Of a stretch of DNA of 64,000 bases, positions 28,406-37,416 are shown piece after piece (position 1 is the first letter of the stretch; each line of letters opens with the position of its first letter). This DNA is from Gracilibacillus ureilyticus (GTDB taxonomy: Bacteria; Bacillota; Bacilli; Bacillales; Amphibacillaceae). Both the position numbers and the translations under genes were made by a program. The stretch spans positions 62,001-126,000 of the forward strand of contig NZ_FOGL01000005.1 in assembly GCF_900111195.1 (NCBI RefSeq), written 5' to 3'. The notes below the pieces were generated by a model. The model was not told where the DNA came from. It was given only the letters and a program-made list of their open reading frames with translations, and ran no database searches.

Positions 28406-30058
28406 ATGTTATTCTCAAGCTTAGACCGACAACAGACGTATCAACAAATGAAAAATACTCCGCTTGATGTGATCATTATCGGCGGGGGGATAACTGGAGC
28501 AGGCATTGCGCTTGACGCTGTACTGAGGGGTTTAAATGTTGGCCTTGTGGAGATGCAGGATTTTGCTGCGGGAACATCTAGCAGATCTACAAAACTAGTT
28601 CATGGAGGATTACGATATTTAAAACAATTTGAAGTCAAAATGGTAGCAGAAGTCGGGAAGGAAAGAGAGATAGTATATGAAAATGGCCCGCATGTTACAA
28701 CCCCTGAATGGATGATGTTACCTTTTTATAAGGGGGGAACTTTTGGACCTTTCTCGACAAATATCGGCCTACGTGTTTATGATTTTCTTGCAGGTGTGAA
28801 GAGATCAGAACGCAGACAAATGTTTGGCCGTGAGGAAGCATTGCAGAGAGAACCATTGTTAAAAAGTGATAATTTGAAAGGGGCAGGATATTATGTCGAA
28901 TATAAGACTGATGATGCCCGGCTGACAATGGAAGTAATGAAAAAAGCTATAGAGAAAGGGGCCTTAGCTTTAAATTATGCTAAAGTGGATAACCTGTTAT
29001 ATGATAGCGGAAAAGTCACAGGAGTAAAGGTTGAAGACCAGTTAACAGGCGAAATGCATGATATATTTGCAAAACATGTAATCAATGCTGCGGGTCCTTG
29101 GGTGGATACAATAAGAGAGAAGGACAACTCTAAAAAAGGGAAAACATTACAATTGACAAAAGGTATTCATTTAGTATTCGATCAGTCTGCTTTTCCGTTG
29201 CAGCAAGCGATTTACTTCGATACTCCTGACGGGAGAATGGTTTTCGCTATTCCGAGGGAAGGAAAGACCTATGTAGGTACTACTGATACAGTATATAAAG
29301 GAAATATTGCCTATCCGACCATGACGGTAGAAGATCGTGACTACGTTCTTCATGCAATTGATTATATGTTCCCGGATTTAAACATTAATGCGGATGATGT
29401 AGAATCAAGCTGGGCAGGGTTACGTCCTTTAATCCATGAGGAAGGTAAAGATCCCTCTGAAATCTCACGGAAAGATGAAATATTTGAGTCTGATTCCGGC
29501 TTAATCTCCATTGCTGGTGGGAAATTGACTGGTTATCGTAAAATGGCAGAAGATGTCGTCGATTTCCTCGCAGATAAGATGATAAAAGCAGAGAGAAAAG
29601 TTTTTTATCCGAGTGATACGAAGCATCTCCCGATTTCCGGGGGAGAAGTTGGTGGATCTAAAGGGTTTATCGAGTTTACAAAAGAGCAGGTTGAAAAAGG
29701 AAAAGAAATAGGTTTGCCAGATACAGATGCAAAAAAACTGGTACAAAGATATGGATCCAATGTTGACAAACTATTTGAATTATACAAGGAATCGGGAAAT
29801 TCCTCCAGCAGTTTACCGCCATTAACTTATTCAATGCTTCATTACAGTATTAAATACGAGGCAGCTTGTAAACCCGTCGATTTCTTCGTAAGGAGAACTG
29901 GAGCGTTATTTTTCCATATCGATTGGGTAAGGAAAGAAAAAGATAAAGTTATTGAGGAAATGCAGACCCTCTTTAATTGGACAGAAGATATAAAACAAGC
30001 ATATACAGATGAACTTGAACAATTATTATATGATGCAGTTCATCCGGTAGAAGAATAA
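28406..30058 (+). CDS. glpD: Aerobic glycerol-3-phosphate dehydrogenase
   Basis: A 550-residue FAD enzyme. The dinucleotide-binding motif IIIGGGITGAGIALDA starts near residue 22, followed by SSRSTKLVHGGLRYL, typical of GlpD. It oxidises glycerol-3-phosphate to dihydroxyacetone phosphate at the membrane and feeds the quinone pool. I choose the ATG at 28406 (MLFSSLDRQ), preceded by GAAGGGA; an upstream in-frame TTG at 28355 would add 17 non-conserved residues. The 87-nt gap after glpK shows no GlpP-type terminator, unlike Bacillus subtilis, so it is probably read through from glpFK. Confidence 0.95.
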   Translation: MLFSSLDRQQTYQQMKNTPLDVIIIGGGITGAGIALDAVLRGLNVGLVEMQDFAAGTSSRSTKLVHGGLRYLKQFEVKMVAEVGKEREIVYENGPHVTTPEWMMLPFYKGGTFGPFSTNIGLRVYDFLAGVKRSERRQMFGREEALQREPLLKSDNLKGAGYYVEYKTDDARLTMEVMKKAIEKGALALNYAKVDNLLYDSGKVTGVKVEDQLTGEMHDIFAKHVINAAGPWVDTIREKDNSKKGKTLQLTKGIHLVFDQSAFPLQQAIYFDTPDGRMVFAIPREGKTYVGTTDTVYKGNIAYPTMTVEDRDYVLHAIDYMFPDLNINADDVESSWAGLRPLIHEEGKDPSEISRKDEIFESDSGLISIAGGKLTGYRKMAEDVVDFLADKMIKAERKVFYPSDTKHLPISGGEVGGSKGFIEFTKEQVEKGKEIGLPDTDAKKLVQRYGSNVDKLFELYKESGNSSSSLPPLTYSMLHYSIKYEAACKPVDFFVRRTGALFFHIDWVRKEKDKVIEEMQTLFNWTEDIKQAYTDELEQLLYDAVHPVEE

Positions 30059-30060
30059 TG

Positions 30061-30095
30061 AAAAAAATCGTGAAGTTTTCAGCTTCACGATTTTT
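30061..30095 (+). terminator. Intrinsic terminator after glpD
   Basis: AAAAATCGTGAAG and CTTCACGATTTTT form a 13-bp stem with a 7-nt loop and T run, directly after the glpD stop. Confidence 0.92.
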
Positions 30096-30190
30096 CATCA
30101 TATGGATAGTAACTTTGTCAGTCTATAAGTGGAAATGTCTGCTATTCTAGGTTAATATAGTAACAAAAAAATAAGAAGAGGTGAGCCCTG

Positions 30191-31180
30191 ATGAAGAAAG
30201 TTGTTAATGATGTAAACCAGATTGTTGATGAAATGATTGAAGGAATAACATCAGTCCATTCAAATTTATTGAAAAGGCTGCCAAATACAACGGTTATTAC
30301 AAGAAGCGATGTTCCTGTAAAAGGAAAAGTCGGTCTCGTAAGTGGCGGAGGAAGTGGTCATGAGCCAGCTCATGCAGGGTATGTAGGAAAAGGGATGCTT
30401 GACGCTGCGGTTGTCGGAGAAGTGTTCACCTCACCGACACCTGATCAGGTAATGGAAGCAATTAAAGCTGTAGACAGTGGTGCCGGTGTATTGCTGATTA
30501 TTAAAAACTATACAGGTGATGTAATGAATTTTGAAATGGCAAAGGAAATGGCTGAATTGGAAGGAATTCAGGTAGAACAGGTCATTGTCAATGACGATGT
30601 TGCAGTGGAAGACAGCACATTTACCACAGGAAGGAGGGGTATCGCCGGGACAGTATTTGTCCACAAAATAGCAGGAGCAATGGCAGAAAAAGGAGCATCG
30701 CTTGCAGAAGTGAAAGAAGTGGCGGAAAAGACGATCGCGAATGTACGCTCAATGGGAGTAGCATTAACATCTTGTACGGTACCGGCAGCAGGAAAGCCCA
30801 GCTTTATTTTAGAAGATAATGAAATGGAAATAGGAATAGGAATACATGGAGAACCAGGGATTAAACGTATCCCATTGCAGAAAGCTGATCAGATTGCTAA
30901 AACACTGCTTGATAACATTTTAGGTGATAAACACTTTGGTAATCATGTTGCGGTAATGATTAATGGATTAGGTGCAACTCCTGAGATGGAATTATATATT
31001 GCCAGCCGCAAAGTGGTTCAGGAACTAAACGAAAAAGGGATTAACATCCATCGAACATGGGTAGGAGAATATATGACTTCATTGGAAATGGCAGGCTTTT
31101 CAATTACTTTACTTGATCTTGATGACCAATTAACAGAACTATTAGACAAAGAGTGTGAAGCGCTATCATTTTGTAACTAA
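30191..31180 (+). CDS. dhaK: Dihydroxyacetone kinase subunit DhaK (PTS-dependent type)
   Basis: A 329-residue DhaK. The substrate pocket motif VSGGGSGHEPAHAGYVG is intact, and the His that forms a hemiaminal with dihydroxyacetone lies in IGIGIHGEPGIKR. Together with DhaL and DhaM it phosphorylates dihydroxyacetone using PEP via the PTS. AGAGGTGAG ribosome site before the ATG. dhaL follows after 11 nt. Position after the glp genes suggests a second route for C3 compounds. Confidence 0.96.
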   Translation: MKKVVNDVNQIVDEMIEGITSVHSNLLKRLPNTTVITRSDVPVKGKVGLVSGGGSGHEPAHAGYVGKGMLDAAVVGEVFTSPTPDQVMEAIKAVDSGAGVLLIIKNYTGDVMNFEMAKEMAELEGIQVEQVIVNDDVAVEDSTFTTGRRGIAGTVFVHKIAGAMAEKGASLAEVKEVAEKTIANVRSMGVALTSCTVPAAGKPSFILEDNEMEIGIGIHGEPGIKRIPLQKADQIAKTLLDNILGDKHFGNHVAVMINGLGATPEMELYIASRKVVQELNEKGINIHRTWVGEYMTSLEMAGFSITLLDLDDQLTELLDKECEALSFCN

Positions 31181-31191
31181 AGGAGAATATA

Positions 31192-31821
31192 ATGATTATT
31201 TTAACTGTGGAAAAGACAAAAAAATGGATGAATGAAATTCAAAAACGAATGGAGGCAAACAAAGAACAGTTAACTGTATTAGACCAGGCAATTGGTGATG
31301 GAGACCATGGTATCAATATGGAGCGCGGTTTCCGGGAAGTGCTGGCGAAAATATCAGATACAGAATATGAATCAGTAGCCGACGTGTTGAAAAGTGTTGC
31401 AATGACATTGACTGCAAAAGTTGGCGGAGCTTCTGGTCCACTGTATGGTACAGCCTTTTTGAAAATGTCAATGGCTATGCAAGGAAAAGAAGTAGATGAG
31501 ATTGTTTTTAAAACTGCAGTAAGAGAAGCAGCAGAAGGGATTAAGATGCGCGGAAAAGCAGGTATGGGTGAAAAAACTCTTTATGATGTATGGAACCAGG
31601 TTGCGAACTTTCTTGCGGAAGAACCCGCCGAGGATTGGGATGCTTTGTTGGAAGTTTGTCAGGCAACAATCGAAGATACAAGAGAAATGACAGCAACAAA
31701 AGGTCGAGCATCCTATTTGAAAGAACGTTCCAAAGGACATGTCGATCCGGGATCGATGTCATCCTTTTATATATTCGAAGCACTTATGACAGTTATGGAG
31801 ACGGGGGATGGGAGTGAGTAA
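31192..31821 (+). CDS. dhaL: Dihydroxyacetone kinase ADP-binding subunit DhaL
   Basis: A 209-residue all-alpha DhaL. The Mg-ADP-coordinating aspartates are in DQAIGDGDHGINMERGF, and KVGGASGPLYGTAFL forms the nucleotide cap region; the C-terminal DPGSMS motif is also present. Its bound ADP is the phosphate carrier between DhaM and the substrate on DhaK. AAAGGAGAA lies 8 nt before ATG. The 3' end overlaps dhaM by 8 nt. Confidence 0.96.
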   Translation: MIILTVEKTKKWMNEIQKRMEANKEQLTVLDQAIGDGDHGINMERGFREVLAKISDTEYESVADVLKSVAMTLTAKVGGASGPLYGTAFLKMSMAMQGKEVDEIVFKTAVREAAEGIKMRGKAGMGEKTLYDVWNQVANFLAEEPAEDWDALLEVCQATIEDTREMTATKGRASYLKERSKGHVDPGSMSSFYIFEALMTVMETGDGSE

Positions 31822-32203
31822 TAAAGTAGCCTTGATAATTGTTTCGCACAGTATTCACATTGGTGAAGGGGTAAAAGAATTAATCAGTCAGGTTATCACC
31901 GATGTGCCTGTTATGCTGGCTTGTGGGACAAGTGATAATGAGATAGGGACAAGTATTGAAAAGATCCAGGCAGCAATGAAAAGCGTAAATGGAAAATCAG
32001 AAGCGATCCTTTTCTATGATTTAGGCAGTGCGAAAATGAATGCAGAAATGGCAATAGAGATGTATTCCATAAAGAATACAGAAATAGCGGAAGGTATACC
32101 AATCGTAGAAGGAGCATATGTGGCTGCAGTGGAATCTAATATGGGAAAAGCAAAAAGTGACATACTAAAAAGCTTGCAAAAATTAAAAGCGGATGAATCA
32201 TAA
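31814..32203 (+). CDS. dhaM: Dihydroxyacetone kinase phosphotransfer subunit DhaM
   Basis: About 129 residues, a single EIIA-mannose-like domain. The phosphorylated His is in ALIIVSHSIHIGEGV. It accepts phosphate from HPr and passes it to DhaL-bound ADP. Unlike Escherichia coli DhaM it lacks fused HPr and EI-like domains, as in other Firmicutes. I prefer the GTG at 31814 with GGGGGA about 6 nt upstream; an ATG at 31808 has no space for a ribosome site. Confidence 0.92.
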   Translation: MSNKVALIIVSHSIHIGEGVKELISQVITDVPVMLACGTSDNEIGTSIEKIQAAMKSVNGKSEAILFYDLGSAKMNAEMAIEMYSIKNTEIAEGIPIVEGAYVAAVESNMGKAKSDILKSLQKLKADES

Positions 32204-32739
32204 AAAAAGGCAGGATAAACCATAGCTATGACGCTCGATCTAACAGGCTGTTGAAGTGAAAAAAGCATCATATGGATTATGTGGAATAACAGTATATTTT
32301 GGTTATGTTCTAAGGCTATCACTCCTAATGATATAAGGACTCAAGTTTCACTCAATTGTAAAAAACTATAAAATTCTCATGAGCATTCAATGCATAGATT
32401 GTTCATGAGAATTTTTAATGTTCTCATCTGTTCAATTAAGTACCCTTTCGCTCCACATTTTCTAATAAAATATTAAGAATGAAAAAAAGAAACGGTAATC
32501 AACATACTCGTAAAGCAAACCATTTCCACATTAGAAACTCTATGACATACTTATATCTATCGATCACTTTTTATAACGGATGTGGCAGCCTCTGTAATAA
32601 CTATTAACCCGTCATCTTATGAATAATGAAATATAATAATATAAGCGCACTTACAGTAAAGAATGAATAGATTCTCCCCATTTTCAGTTATTTTAACGAA
32701 CAGCCAGTTCGATTACAATATTAACAGGTGGTGCAACCA
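32204..32739. other. Long gene-free stretch after dhaM
   Basis: These 536 nt contain a strong hairpin terminator (32371-32416) and otherwise AT-rich sequence. A 42-codon frame at 32479-32607 has no ribosome site and is not called. The AATATAATAATATAAG stretch near 32630 could hold a -10 for the AraC gene. I see no tRNA or known riboswitch. The length and lack of signals would fit decayed sequence. Confidence 0.5.
32371..32416 (+). terminator. Terminator hairpin downstream of dhaM
   Basis: AAATTCTCATGAGCA and TGTTCATGAGAATTT form a 15-bp stem (one mismatch), followed by a short T run. It lies 168 nt beyond the dhaM stop and probably ends the dhaKLM transcript. Confidence 0.8.
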
Positions 32740-33594
32740 ATGGAGCAGATGTTTTCAGTAAAGTATCGAGTCAGTGATGATCCGGAACATGAAGAGCTTC
32801 ATTCACATGATGCCTATGAGATTTATATGTTTCATCGTGGAAATTGCCGTTATTTAATAAACCGTGAGATTTATGACTTACTTCCCGGAGATATCCTTTT
32901 AATGGATGGTTTAGCATTACACAAACCGAATATCCCGGAAGATAGTGAATACATTAGAAGTCATCTGCATTTTTCTCCTGAAACCGTGGAGGAAATCTTA
33001 CGGACTATGAAAGCAACAAAATTGCTAAATGTATTTCAGGTTTGTCATCATTATCTGATTCGGACAAAAAGCAATGCAAGTTTGCTGGATGTAGAAAATA
33101 TTTTTAAGATGATGGACCAGGTTATGAGGGCAACTGACATTTCAGAAATTGAGAAAGAATGGGAAATGAAATTATTAACAGGTCAATTGTTAGTGAAGGT
33201 CAATCATCTCCTGCATGATACACTTGCTTTTGATAAAAAGGATAAAAGCGGAAAAGCAATTCATGCAGAAGAAATTGCAACATATATACAAAAACACTCT
33301 CAACACAGGCTGTCGATATCAGAGATAGCAGTAGCTCTGAACCTAAACAAATCTTATATTTCTCATGTATTTAAGGAAATGACAGGGTTTACGGTAATGG
33401 AGTATGTTATGGCGTGCCGTATGAAACAAGCAAAATATCTACTTGAAGCAGAAGAGAAAATGGCCATCCAGCAAATTGCATTCAAATGCGGATTTGAAAA
33501 TGCCTCTCATTTTAGCAGGTACTTTAAGGAAAAAGAAGGAGTCTCTCCGAAAGAATTTCGCAAGAAGCGGCTCGAATTATTTAAAAAGGATTGA
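32740..33594 (+). CDS. AraC family transcriptional regulator with cupin sensor domain
   Basis: A protein of 284 residues. The N-terminal AraC-type cupin has the metal/sugar-binding-like pattern EHEELHSHDAYEIYMF. The C-terminus has two helix-turn-helix motifs (ISEIAVALNLNKSYISHVFK and FENASHFSRYFKEKEGVSP). The ATG at 32740 is supported by CAGGTGG upstream; earlier in-frame GTGs overlap that site. It probably controlled the adjoining dehydrogenase gene, now truncated. Effector unknown, probably a sugar. Confidence 0.9.
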   Translation: MEQMFSVKYRVSDDPEHEELHSHDAYEIYMFHRGNCRYLINREIYDLLPGDILLMDGLALHKPNIPEDSEYIRSHLHFSPETVEEILRTMKATKLLNVFQVCHHYLIRTKSNASLLDVENIFKMMDQVMRATDISEIEKEWEMKLLTGQLLVKVNHLLHDTLAFDKKDKSGKAIHAEEIATYIQKHSQHRLSISEIAVALNLNKSYISHVFKEMTGFTVMEYVMACRMKQAKYLLEAEEKMAIQQIAFKCGFENASHFSRYFKEKEGVSPKEFRKKRLELFKKD

Positions 33595-33597
33595 TGT

Positions 33598-33858
33598 ATG
33601 ATGCGCAAATTAAAATTAGGAATTGCAGGATTTCATGAACAATCTAACAGTTATATTTCTCTGATCAAGGATGGCATGATAGAAGGTGTGGAAGTGGGGG
33701 CAGTCTATGACCCGGACCCTTATAAACGTAAACAGGTGAAATCTTTATATCCGGAGATTCCCTTTTATACTGATTATGTGGAAATGCTTGAAAGTGGAGA
33801 AGTGGAAGCAGTAGTTTCCTACCTGCCTCAATATAACAATCAGATCAATCAGTATTAA
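33598..33858 (+). pseudogene. Truncated Gfo/Idh/MocA-family dehydrogenase
   Basis: Only 86 residues, covering the N-terminal Rossmann half: KLGIAGFHEQSNSYIS, then VGAVYDPDPYKRKQV and EVEAVVSYLPQYNN. Full family members have about 330-390 residues, and the conserved EKP motif that should follow is absent. The reading frame ends in a stop followed by unrelated sequence and a hairpin. It starts 3 nt after the AraC gene with an AAGGATTG ribosome site, so it was once co-expressed. A deletion remnant is the simplest reading. Confidence 0.75.
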
Positions 33859-33918
33859 CAGTTCTTTTAGAAATGTTCAAATGATATGAACTTTGAAGCT
33901 TACTAAGCAGTGGTAATG

Positions 33919-33970
33919 TACGAAGACCCCAGCGGAAACGAACATTCTGCCGGTGTCTTCGTATTTCTTT
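33919..33970 (+). terminator. Terminator-like hairpin after the truncated dehydrogenase
   Basis: TACGAAGACCCC and GGTGTCTTCGTA form a 12-bp stem with one mismatch and a 21-nt loop, followed by a T-rich tract. The sequence GAAGACCCCAGCGGAAA has the flavour of intergenic repeats common in Bacillaceae genomes, so it could be such a repeat copy. Confidence 0.55.
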
Positions 33971-34020
33971 ATACTTATTAGCAAATTAAAGTTAGGATTT
34001 TTCAGCCAATTTGCGATGAT

Positions 34021-35202
34021 CTACAATTTAATAATTGAGCCCGGGGCACTCCACTCCGTTCCTAAGTCATCTGGAAGACAGAACTGTTTGTAACACTGTG
34101 TTAATGTCTCTTCTAATCCTTCCACTATCGTAAGTTTTTTTGTTTTTTCTATTGTGATCCATTTATCTGGGAAAACAGGAATTTCTTTAACTGATTGATG
34201 CATCCCGTAAATTGCATTCACATGCCCGCTAGCTGCTTCTGGACCACATAGTATTTTGTTATGACCTTGTAAGATTGCATCCAACATCACACCAAATTTT
34301 GCTAGATGGTCTTTCTCAGGATCTTTATAAACCTTTTCTTTTCCATCATTAAATTTTGCGATTATATTAGAATTTTCATTTGTCGGGTGATATGTAATTA
34401 CTGCATTTTCAAACTCCAATGTATATTTTGGTCTGTGTTCATTTGCAACAGCATGTGAGGCTAAATACACCATTTCTACATTATTTTTGGTTATCAGGTG
34501 AACAGCACAAGTATCGAATGTTTCGATTGGATTAGCGCGATATAACTCAGCAGATAGCTGATCAATTTCCGCACACGTTTCAATCGTGTCACCTGTTAAA
34601 TATAATAGGTGATGCAGAAAGTGAGCAGTAGCATTGTTGGCAACACTGTCAAAGATCATTTCACCTTGAGAACTGAATTTCTTTCCTGCCCAGCTTGATC
34701 GGTTAAAATAGTCTACATTACGAGGCCATAATACTAAGCTTTTCATTCTTAAAGGCTGACCGAAAAGGCCGGAAAGTATGTCTTTTTTTAATTGTTGTAC
34801 AGAATCAGTAAAGGACCAGTTAAATCCAATGGCTAACAATTTATTCGTCCGGTCTCTTGTATCAATCATTTCTTGTAAATGTTCACGATTGGCTGTTGCA
34901 GGCTTCTCGCATAAAACATGGCTCCCATTTTCCATTGCTAAGCATGACTGATGCTTATGCAGCTGAATCGGTGAAGAAATAATTGCTAAATCTGCTGTAT
35001 GCTCAGAATAAAAATCCTCTAAGCTGGAATAAACAGGTATGTTGTGATCCATTATTTCCTGATAGTATCTGGAATTCTCGGGATACGGGTCCACCACCCC
35101 TTCTAAGAATGCGTTTTCATTCTCGTCAGAAAAAAACTCTTTTACATAAATATTCCCATACCCTCCTATGCCGACTAATACAACTGATACCTTTTTCTCC
35201 AT
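34021..35202 (-). CDS. Gfo/Idh/MocA family oxidoreductase
   Basis: A 393-residue NAD(P)-dependent sugar dehydrogenase. The N-terminal Rossmann motif is VVLVGIGGYGNIYVKEF, and the EKP motif with its catalytic Lys is in HVLCEKPATANREHL. Members oxidise or epimerise sugars and cyclitols. The ATG at 35202 follows GAGGGG; a longer in-frame start at 35235 lacks one. It is divergent from the AraC gene at 35343, which may regulate it. The 140-nt gap between them holds both promoters. Substrate unknown. Confidence 0.88.
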   Translation of the reverse strand: MEKKVSVVLVGIGGYGNIYVKEFFSDENENAFLEGVVDPYPENSRYYQEIMDHNIPVYSSLEDFYSEHTADLAIISSPIQLHKHQSCLAMENGSHVLCEKPATANREHLQEMIDTRDRTNKLLAIGFNWSFTDSVQQLKKDILSGLFGQPLRMKSLVLWPRNVDYFNRSSWAGKKFSSQGEMIFDSVANNATAHFLHHLLYLTGDTIETCAEIDQLSAELYRANPIETFDTCAVHLITKNNVEMVYLASHAVANEHRPKYTLEFENAVITYHPTNENSNIIAKFNDGKEKVYKDPEKDHLAKFGVMLDAILQGHNKILCGPEAASGHVNAIYGMHQSVKEIPVFPDKWITIEKTKKLTIVEGLEETLTQCYKQFCLPDDLGTEWSAPGSIIKL

Positions 35203-35342
35203 GTAAAAACCCCTCACTATTGTTTTCTTTTCCATTCTATACAGTATAATAGAAATATATCATAACTTCCTTATTTTCGCAGTAGTAGAATAGGAATATC
35301 AAATAATTAGAGATTTCAGTCTGATAATTGGGGGAAGTTTTT

Positions 35343-36152
35343 ATGCTGAAAAAAATAAACCTTGAACCATACGGGATAAAATTGTATGAAAGTAAACATA
35401 CTAAAGGCGATCGGGTAGAAAATCATCATCATGAGATTTACCAGGTATTATATGCACTGGAAGGGATGGGGGAGATAAAATTAGACGGAGAACTGCATCA
35501 CTTTGAACAGGATTATCTTACGTTTATAAAGCCATTCACACAACATGCCATTATTCCGGATAAGAAGCTGACAGTACTTGTTCTTGCTTTTGACCAACGT
35601 GTGATGGATAAATCTATCTATGAGAAACTCCCATTAAATGAAACCAAATTCATTGGTCTGAACCCGTTTGACAGTAGTGAAATACGTCAAACACTCCGTA
35701 CTTTATTGTACGAACAGGCAAATCAGACAAATGAGCAGGAAATGGCGTTAAAAATTTTTCTTTCCCAGTTACTATTACTCATGGTAAGAGGGGAAAAAAA
35801 GTCTCCGGTTTCTGATGCGAATGCTTTAAGAGCTGAGAGATTGAAAGAATACATAGATTCCCATTACTATGAATGGATACATGCTGAAGATTTGGCCGCA
35901 AGACTTGGTATCAGCACAAGGCATATGAACACGATTTTTAAAGAAAACTATCAACAGACTCCGATCCAGTACTTAACAGAAGTAAGGGTAGGCCTTGCCA
36001 AAAAAATGCTTGCCGAGACAGATAAAGATATCGCATCAATATGTTTCGAAGCGGGTTTTGAGTCAATCTCGACCTTTTACCGTGCATTCAAAAACATTGT
36101 TTCCATTTCACCAAATAAATATCGGAACAACCAGAAAAGTTACCATATATAA
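35343..36152 (+). CDS. AraC family transcriptional regulator with cupin sensor domain
   Basis: A 269-residue regulator. The N-terminal cupin carries RVENHHHEIYQVLYALEG, and the C-terminal half has two helix-turn-helix motifs (AEDLAARLGISTRHMNTIFK and FESISTFYRAFKNIVSISP). GGGGGAAG supports the ATG at 35343. It sits between a divergent dehydrogenase and a downstream dehydrogenase/DUF993/isomerase operon, and probably controls both. A terminator follows its stop. Confidence 0.9.
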   Translation: MLKKINLEPYGIKLYESKHTKGDRVENHHHEIYQVLYALEGMGEIKLDGELHHFEQDYLTFIKPFTQHAIIPDKKLTVLVLAFDQRVMDKSIYEKLPLNETKFIGLNPFDSSEIRQTLRTLLYEQANQTNEQEMALKIFLSQLLLLMVRGEKKSPVSDANALRAERLKEYIDSHYYEWIHAEDLAARLGISTRHMNTIFKENYQQTPIQYLTEVRVGLAKKMLAETDKDIASICFEAGFESISTFYRAFKNIVSISPNKYRNNQKSYHI

Positions 36153-36171
36153 TTTGATTTCCGAAATTAAG

Positions 36172-36207
36172 AAATTCGTTCTTAGAATAATAAGACGAAT
36201 TTTTTTT
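36172..36207 (+). terminator. Terminator between the AraC gene and the DUF993 operon
   Basis: AAATTCGTTCTTA and TAAGACGAATTT form a 12-bp stem (one bulge) followed by a run of eight Ts. It lies only 46 nt before the next start, so it could work as an attenuator as well as a terminator. Confidence 0.75.
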
Positions 36208-36252
36208 ATTGCGGTAGACTTAATCTATCAAAAGGAAAAGGTAGGGATTGAA

Positions 36253-37404
36253 ATGGCTCAACATAAGATTGGAATTATAATGAATGGTGTCACAGGCCGG
36301 ATGGGTACAAATCAACATTTAATTCGCTCGATTAAAGCAATTAGAGAACAAGGCGGCGTAATGCTTAAAAATGATGATACATTGATGCCGGACCCGATAC
36401 TAATTGGTAGGAATGAGAAGAAATTGAAAGCGCTGGCAGAAACTCATGGTATCGAACGTTATTCAACAGATCTGGAAGCTGCGCTTGCTGATGATTATAA
36501 CGAAATTTATTTTGATTCCCAAACAACGGTGAGACGTGCTGATAGTATAAAGCAGGCAATCGCTGCAGGGAAGCATATTTATTGTGAAAAACCAACAGCT
36601 ACAAACCTGGAAGGATCGATTGAACTGGCGAAACTGGCGAGAGAAGCTGGTGTGAAAAATGGTGTTGTACAGGATAAGTTATTTTTACCGGGCTTATTAA
36701 AATTAAAAAGACTCATAGACTCCGGGTTTTTCGGTGAGATTCTTTCCGTAAGAATGGAGTTTGGCTACTGGGTGTTCGAAGGAGACTGGCAAGAAGCACA
36801 ACGGCCATCATGGAATTACCGTAAAGAAGATGGCGGCGGAATTATTGTGGACATGTTTGCACACTGGCGTTATGTGATTGATAATTTATTCGGTAATGTG
36901 AAGGCTGTATCGTGTATCGGTGCCACCCACATTCCTGAGCGTGTTGATGAAAATGGCAAAACATATAAAGCTACAGCGGACGATGCTGCTTACGGAACTT
37001 TTGAATTAGAGAATGGAATTATTGTACAGGCAAATTCCTCATGGGCTGTAAGAGTGAATCGAGATGATTTATTGACAATTCAGGTAGATGGTACAGAAGG
37101 AAGTGCAGTTGCAGGATTACGTGATTGTAAAGTACAGCACCGTGTGAACACTCCTAAACCAACATGGAACCCGGATATAGAGAATCCATTTGACTTCCAG
37201 TCCCAATGGCAGGAAGTACCAACTAATGAAGTGTATGATAATGGCTTTAAAGTGCAATGGGAACTTTTCCTGAAGCATGTTTTCGCTGATGAAGCATTCC
37301 CTTGGGACCTGCTGGAAGGTGCTAAAGGTACACAGCTTTCTGATCTGGGCTTGAAATCGTGGGAGGAAAGACGCTGGATAGATGTTCCGGAAATTAAACT
37401 GTAA
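36253..37404 (+). CDS. Gfo/Idh/MocA family oxidoreductase
   Basis: A 383-residue NAD(P)-dependent dehydrogenase. N-terminal GIIMNGVTGRMGTNQHL is a variant Rossmann loop; the catalytic-Lys motif is HIYCEKPTATNLEG, and GGIIVDMFAHWRYVIDNLFG carries the active-site Asp/His typical of the family. The ATG at 36253 follows an AGGAAAAGGTAGGG tract. It heads an operon with a DUF993 protein (12 nt downstream) and a sugar isomerase. It likely oxidises a sugar or sugar acid to a keto intermediate for the next two enzymes. Confidence 0.88.
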   Translation: MAQHKIGIIMNGVTGRMGTNQHLIRSIKAIREQGGVMLKNDDTLMPDPILIGRNEKKLKALAETHGIERYSTDLEAALADDYNEIYFDSQTTVRRADSIKQAIAAGKHIYCEKPTATNLEGSIELAKLAREAGVKNGVVQDKLFLPGLLKLKRLIDSGFFGEILSVRMEFGYWVFEGDWQEAQRPSWNYRKEDGGGIIVDMFAHWRYVIDNLFGNVKAVSCIGATHIPERVDENGKTYKATADDAAYGTFELENGIIVQANSSWAVRVNRDDLLTIQVDGTEGSAVAGLRDCKVQHRVNTPKPTWNPDIENPFDFQSQWQEVPTNEVYDNGFKVQWELFLKHVFADEAFPWDLLEGAKGTQLSDLGLKSWEERRWIDVPEIKL

Positions 37405-37416
37405 GGGGGACTTTGC

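Noticed and set aside
32479-32607. A 42-codon frame beginning MKKRNGNQHTRKANHFH in the gap after dhaM
   Set aside because: The basic start looked like a small spore protein, but there is no ribosome site and no clear promoter, and the second half has no such character.
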